Assembly: GCA_027296805.1 (NCBI GenBank)
Contig: JAPUIR010000067.1
Span: forward strand, 1-7,595
Length of the DNA: 7,595 bases
DNA from: Chloroflexota bacterium
Lineage (GTDB): Bacteria; Chloroflexota; Dehalococcoidia; Bin125
Direction of reading: 5' to 3'
In this document: positions 5,984 to 7,595 of the stretch, piece after piece
Position numbering within the stretch: the stretch's first letter is position 1
Layout of the letters: the number at the start of each line of letters is the position of its first letter
Notes under the pieces: generated by a model
What the model was told of the DNA's origin: nothing
Seen by the model: the letters and a program-made list of their open reading frames with translations, nothing else
Databases searched by the model: none
Translations under genes and position numbers: made by a program

Positions 5984-6627
5984 TCTCTCGCATCCGCGGC
6001 ACCGTGAGCCGGTGGGACAGCGAGGCCCAGACCATCGAGATCGATGTCGGCGGCCTCAGCTATCAGGTCGCGCTCCCTACCTTCACCTGGCGCGCCCTGG
6101 AGGAAGCCCGACCCGAAGGCGAGATCGAACTCTACACGTACTACCACGTCGCCGAGCGCAATCCCACGCCCGTGCTCGTCGGCTTCACCCGTCCCGTCGA
6201 GCGAGAGTTCTTCAAGAAGTTCCTCACCGTGCGCGGTATGGGCGTGGGCAAAGCCCAGAAGGCCCTCTCCACCTCCATCTCCACGATCGCCCGCTGGATC
6301 GAAGACGGGGACGAAGCCGCTCTCCGCGCGCTGCCCGGCGTCGGCCCGCGTCAGGCGGGCCAAATCGTGGCACAACTGCGCGGCAAAGTCGTCGAAGAGG
6401 CCCTCCTGCGCGACGAGCAATTCACGACCGGCCCCGGCGGCGCCGAGCCTATCGCACACGAGCGAGTCCTGGCCGAGGCCATCACCGCCTTGCAAGGGCT
6501 CGGCTATCGCTCGCAGGAAGCCCGCTCCCTCGTCGACGACGCCGTCTCCCACCTCGACCTCGAACAGCCCCTCGGCCTGGAGGCCATCTTGCGCGCCGTC
6601 CTCCGCAGCCAGGCCCCAGAATCCTGA
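5980..6627 (+). CDS. ruvA: Holliday junction DNA helicase subunit RuvA
   Basis: RuvA tetramers bind Holliday junctions and load the RuvB motor for branch migration. The 215 residues (E. coli 203) show an OB-fold domain opening MISRIRGTVSRWD with VGGLSYQV (23-30), then two helix-hairpin-helix motifs, VRGMGVGKA (84-92) and LPGVGPRQAGQI (118-129), a linker (about 137-163) and a C-terminal helical domain with ALQGLGYRSQEA, the part that contacts RuvB. ATG 5980 overlaps the ruvC stop as ATGA, so translation is probably coupled; an earlier in-frame ATG at 5899 inside ruvC would add 27 unrelated residues. The segment matching the E. coli acidic pin (RED, E55-D56) reads AERN here, so the second acid is Arg60. 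ruvB does not follow; uvrB starts 115 bases later. Identification is firm despite the divergence. Confidence 0.94.
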   Translation: MISRIRGTVSRWDSEAQTIEIDVGGLSYQVALPTFTWRALEEARPEGEIELYTYYHVAERNPTPVLVGFTRPVEREFFKKFLTVRGMGVGKAQKALSTSISTIARWIEDGDEAALRALPGVGPRQAGQIVAQLRGKVVEEALLRDEQFTTGPGGAEPIAHERVLAEAITALQGLGYRSQEARSLVDDAVSHLDLEQPLGLEAILRAVLRSQAPES

Positions 6628-6645
6628 GCTCATCCGGGTGCCTCG

Positions 6646-6660
6646 GGGGTTAACCCCTTT
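6646..6660 (+). terminator. Weak terminator-like palindrome after ruvA
   Basis: GGGGTTAACCCC is a perfect 12-base palindrome followed by TTT, 18 bases after the ruvA stop. As RNA it could form a 4 bp G-C stem with a TTAA loop and a short U tract, weaker than a standard intrinsic terminator. It could equally be a protein-binding site. A second small stem (GGGAGG/CCTCtCC with a bulged T) lies at 6675-6690 without a U tract. Confidence 0.3.
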
Positions 6661-6694
6661 GCCTCGCGACCCTCGGGAGGCCGCCTCTCCCCTG

Positions 6695-6700
6695 TAAACT
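6695..6700 (+). promoter_or_regulatory. uvrB: Candidate -10 box for uvrB (TAAACT)
   Basis: TAAACT matches four of six positions of TATAAT and lies in the 115-base gap before uvrB. Start of transcription near 6707 would give a leader of about 36 bases, including the GGAG at 6733-6736. No -35 of note is seen, and I see no clear SOS-box-like inverted repeat in the gap. Confidence 0.3.
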
Positions 6701-6742
6701 CAACCCAACGTTCCGGTCACGGTGCACACCCTGGAGATCCGA

Positions 6743-7595
6743 GTGTCAGACAGCTTCGAACTCGTCTCCGACTTCGCTCCGCGCGGCGATCAGCCGGAGG
6801 CCATCGAGAATCTGATCAAGGGCCTGCGCGACGGTCACCGCGAGCAGACCCTGCTCGGCGTCACCGGCTCCGGCAAGACCTTCACCATGGCCAACGTCGT
6901 CGCCGCCGTGAACCGGCCCACCCTAGTTCTCGCACACAACAAAACCCTCGCCGCGCAGCTCGCCTACGAGTTCAAGGAATTCTTCCCCAACAACGCCGTC
7001 GAGTTCTTCGTCTCCTACTACGACTACTACCAGCCCGAGGCCTACGTCCCCCGCAGCGACACCTACATCGCCAAAGAGTCCGACATCAACGAAGAGATCG
7101 ACCGGCTGCGCCACGCCGCCACCCGTGCGCTGTTCGAGCGCCGCGACGTCCTCATCGTCGCTTCCGTCTCCTGCATTTACGGCCTCGGTGAGCCGGAGGA
7201 ATACCAGTCCATGGTCCTCGGCTTGAAGAAGGGGCAGCACGCCCCCCGCAACCAGATCCTCCGCCGCCTCGTCGACCAGCAGTACGAGCGCGACGAGATG
7301 ACCCTCACCCGCGGCCGCTTCCGCATCCGCGGCGACACCCTCACCATCTTCCCCGCCTACGAAGAGCTCGCCGTCCGCATCGAGTTCTTCGACGACCAGG
7401 TCGAGCGCATCGTGGAGCTGGATCCCCTGACCGGCGAACTCCTCGCCGAGCGTGACCGCGTCGACATCTATCCCGCCAAGCACTTCGTCACCACGGAGGA
7501 GCGCATGGAGGCGGCCGTCCAAGACATCGAATCGGAACTCGTGGAGCGCCTCAAGGAATTCCGCGACGAGGGCAGGATCCTCGAAGCCGCCCGTC
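6743..7595 (+). CDS. uvrB: Excinuclease ABC subunit UvrB, 5' part; cut by window edge
   Basis: UvrB is the central DNA-damage-recognition ATPase of bacterial nucleotide excision repair; it is loaded by UvrA and positions UvrC for the incisions. About 284 of the usual 660-700 residues are present. [17 protein letters not shown] begins the protein, then the Walker A motif GVTGSGKT at 39-46 with K45, [12 protein letters not shown], and the beta-hairpin that threads [17 protein letters not shown] (90-103), with Tyr 92, 93, 95 and 96. [10 protein letters not shown] and a [11 protein letters not shown] segment follow. Walker B (DESH) and the UvrC-binding C-terminus lie beyond the window. GTG 6743 is chosen because GGAG (6733-6736) is 6 bases upstream and the protein then starts just before the conserved motif; GTG 6722 is an alternative adding 7 residues. 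There is no sign of truncation other than the edge. Confidence 0.97.
   Translation, partial: MSDSFELVSDFAPRGDQPEAIENLIKGLRDGHREQTLLGVTGSGKTFTMANVVAAVNRPTLVLAHNKTLAAQLAYEFKEFFPNNAVEFFVSYYDYYQPEAYVPRSDTYIAKESDINEEIDRLRHAATRALFERRDVLIVASVSCIYGLGEPEEYQSMVLGLKKGQHAPRNQILRRLVDQQYERDEMTLTRGRFRIRGDTLTIFPAYEELAVRIEFFDDQVERIVELDPLTGELLAERDRVDIYPAKHFVTTEERMEAAVQDIESELVERLKEFRDEGRILEAAR

Noticed and set aside
5905..6633. 242-residue antisense open frame over ruvA
   Set aside because: Antisense mirror of ruvA, without motifs.
6923..7522. 199-residue antisense open frame over uvrB
   Set aside because: Antisense mirror of highly conserved uvrB sequence.
1..7595. tRNA genes, CRISPR repeats, insertion sequences, attachment sites or origin repeats
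   Set aside because: None seen: gaps between genes are 115 bases or shorter and hold no repeat arrays, cloverleaf-like segments or terminal inverted repeats.

Overview
The window is a gene-dense stretch of a GC-rich (about two thirds G+C by eye) bacterial chromosome with nine protein-coding genes, two of them cut by the window edges. Eight genes lie on the + strand and one, rsmI at the left edge, on the - strand. I see no tRNA, rRNA, CRISPR array, transposase or integrase, and no gene-free gap longer than 115 bases. Most recognised genes are bacterial housekeeping families. The GC-rich code, short gaps and the yebC-ruvC-ruvA run would fit Chloroflexota or Actinomycetota-like lineages, but I cannot fix the phylum from sequence alone.

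Layout. At 1-713 (-) is most of rsmI, a 16S rRNA 2'-O-ribose methyltransferase. A 73-base divergent gap follows. At 787-2659 and 2637-3728 (+) is a metabolic block: a short-chain dehydrogenase/reductase, a nitrilase-superfamily enzyme and a P1-family (NylC/DmpA-like) self-cleaving hydrolase. The last two overlap by 23 bases and look translationally coupled. At 3785-4579 is surE (survival-protein nucleotidase). At 4660-6627 is a tight yebC-ruvC-ruvA run (translation factor/regulator and Holliday-junction resolution). From 6743 to the right edge is the 5' part of uvrB (nucleotide excision repair).

How they work together. RuvC and RuvA process Holliday junctions and UvrB handles DNA damage, so the right half is a DNA-repair neighbourhood; ruvB is not next to ruvA. 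The nitrilase and P1 hydrolase could act in sequence on nitrile or amide compounds, but their substrates are unknown.

The most notable observation is that ruvC has no ATG, GTG or TTG upstream of its first catalytic Asp. A well-spaced Shine-Dalgarno sequence instead points to an ATC codon at 5432. Other points are Arg in place of the catalytic Lys of the dehydrogenase (YAMSR), a changed acidic pin in RuvA, a tandem 12-base repeat that enlarges RuvC, and a consistent C-over-G excess on the + strand through genes of both orientations. I found no convincing evidence of a wholly new multi-gene system.
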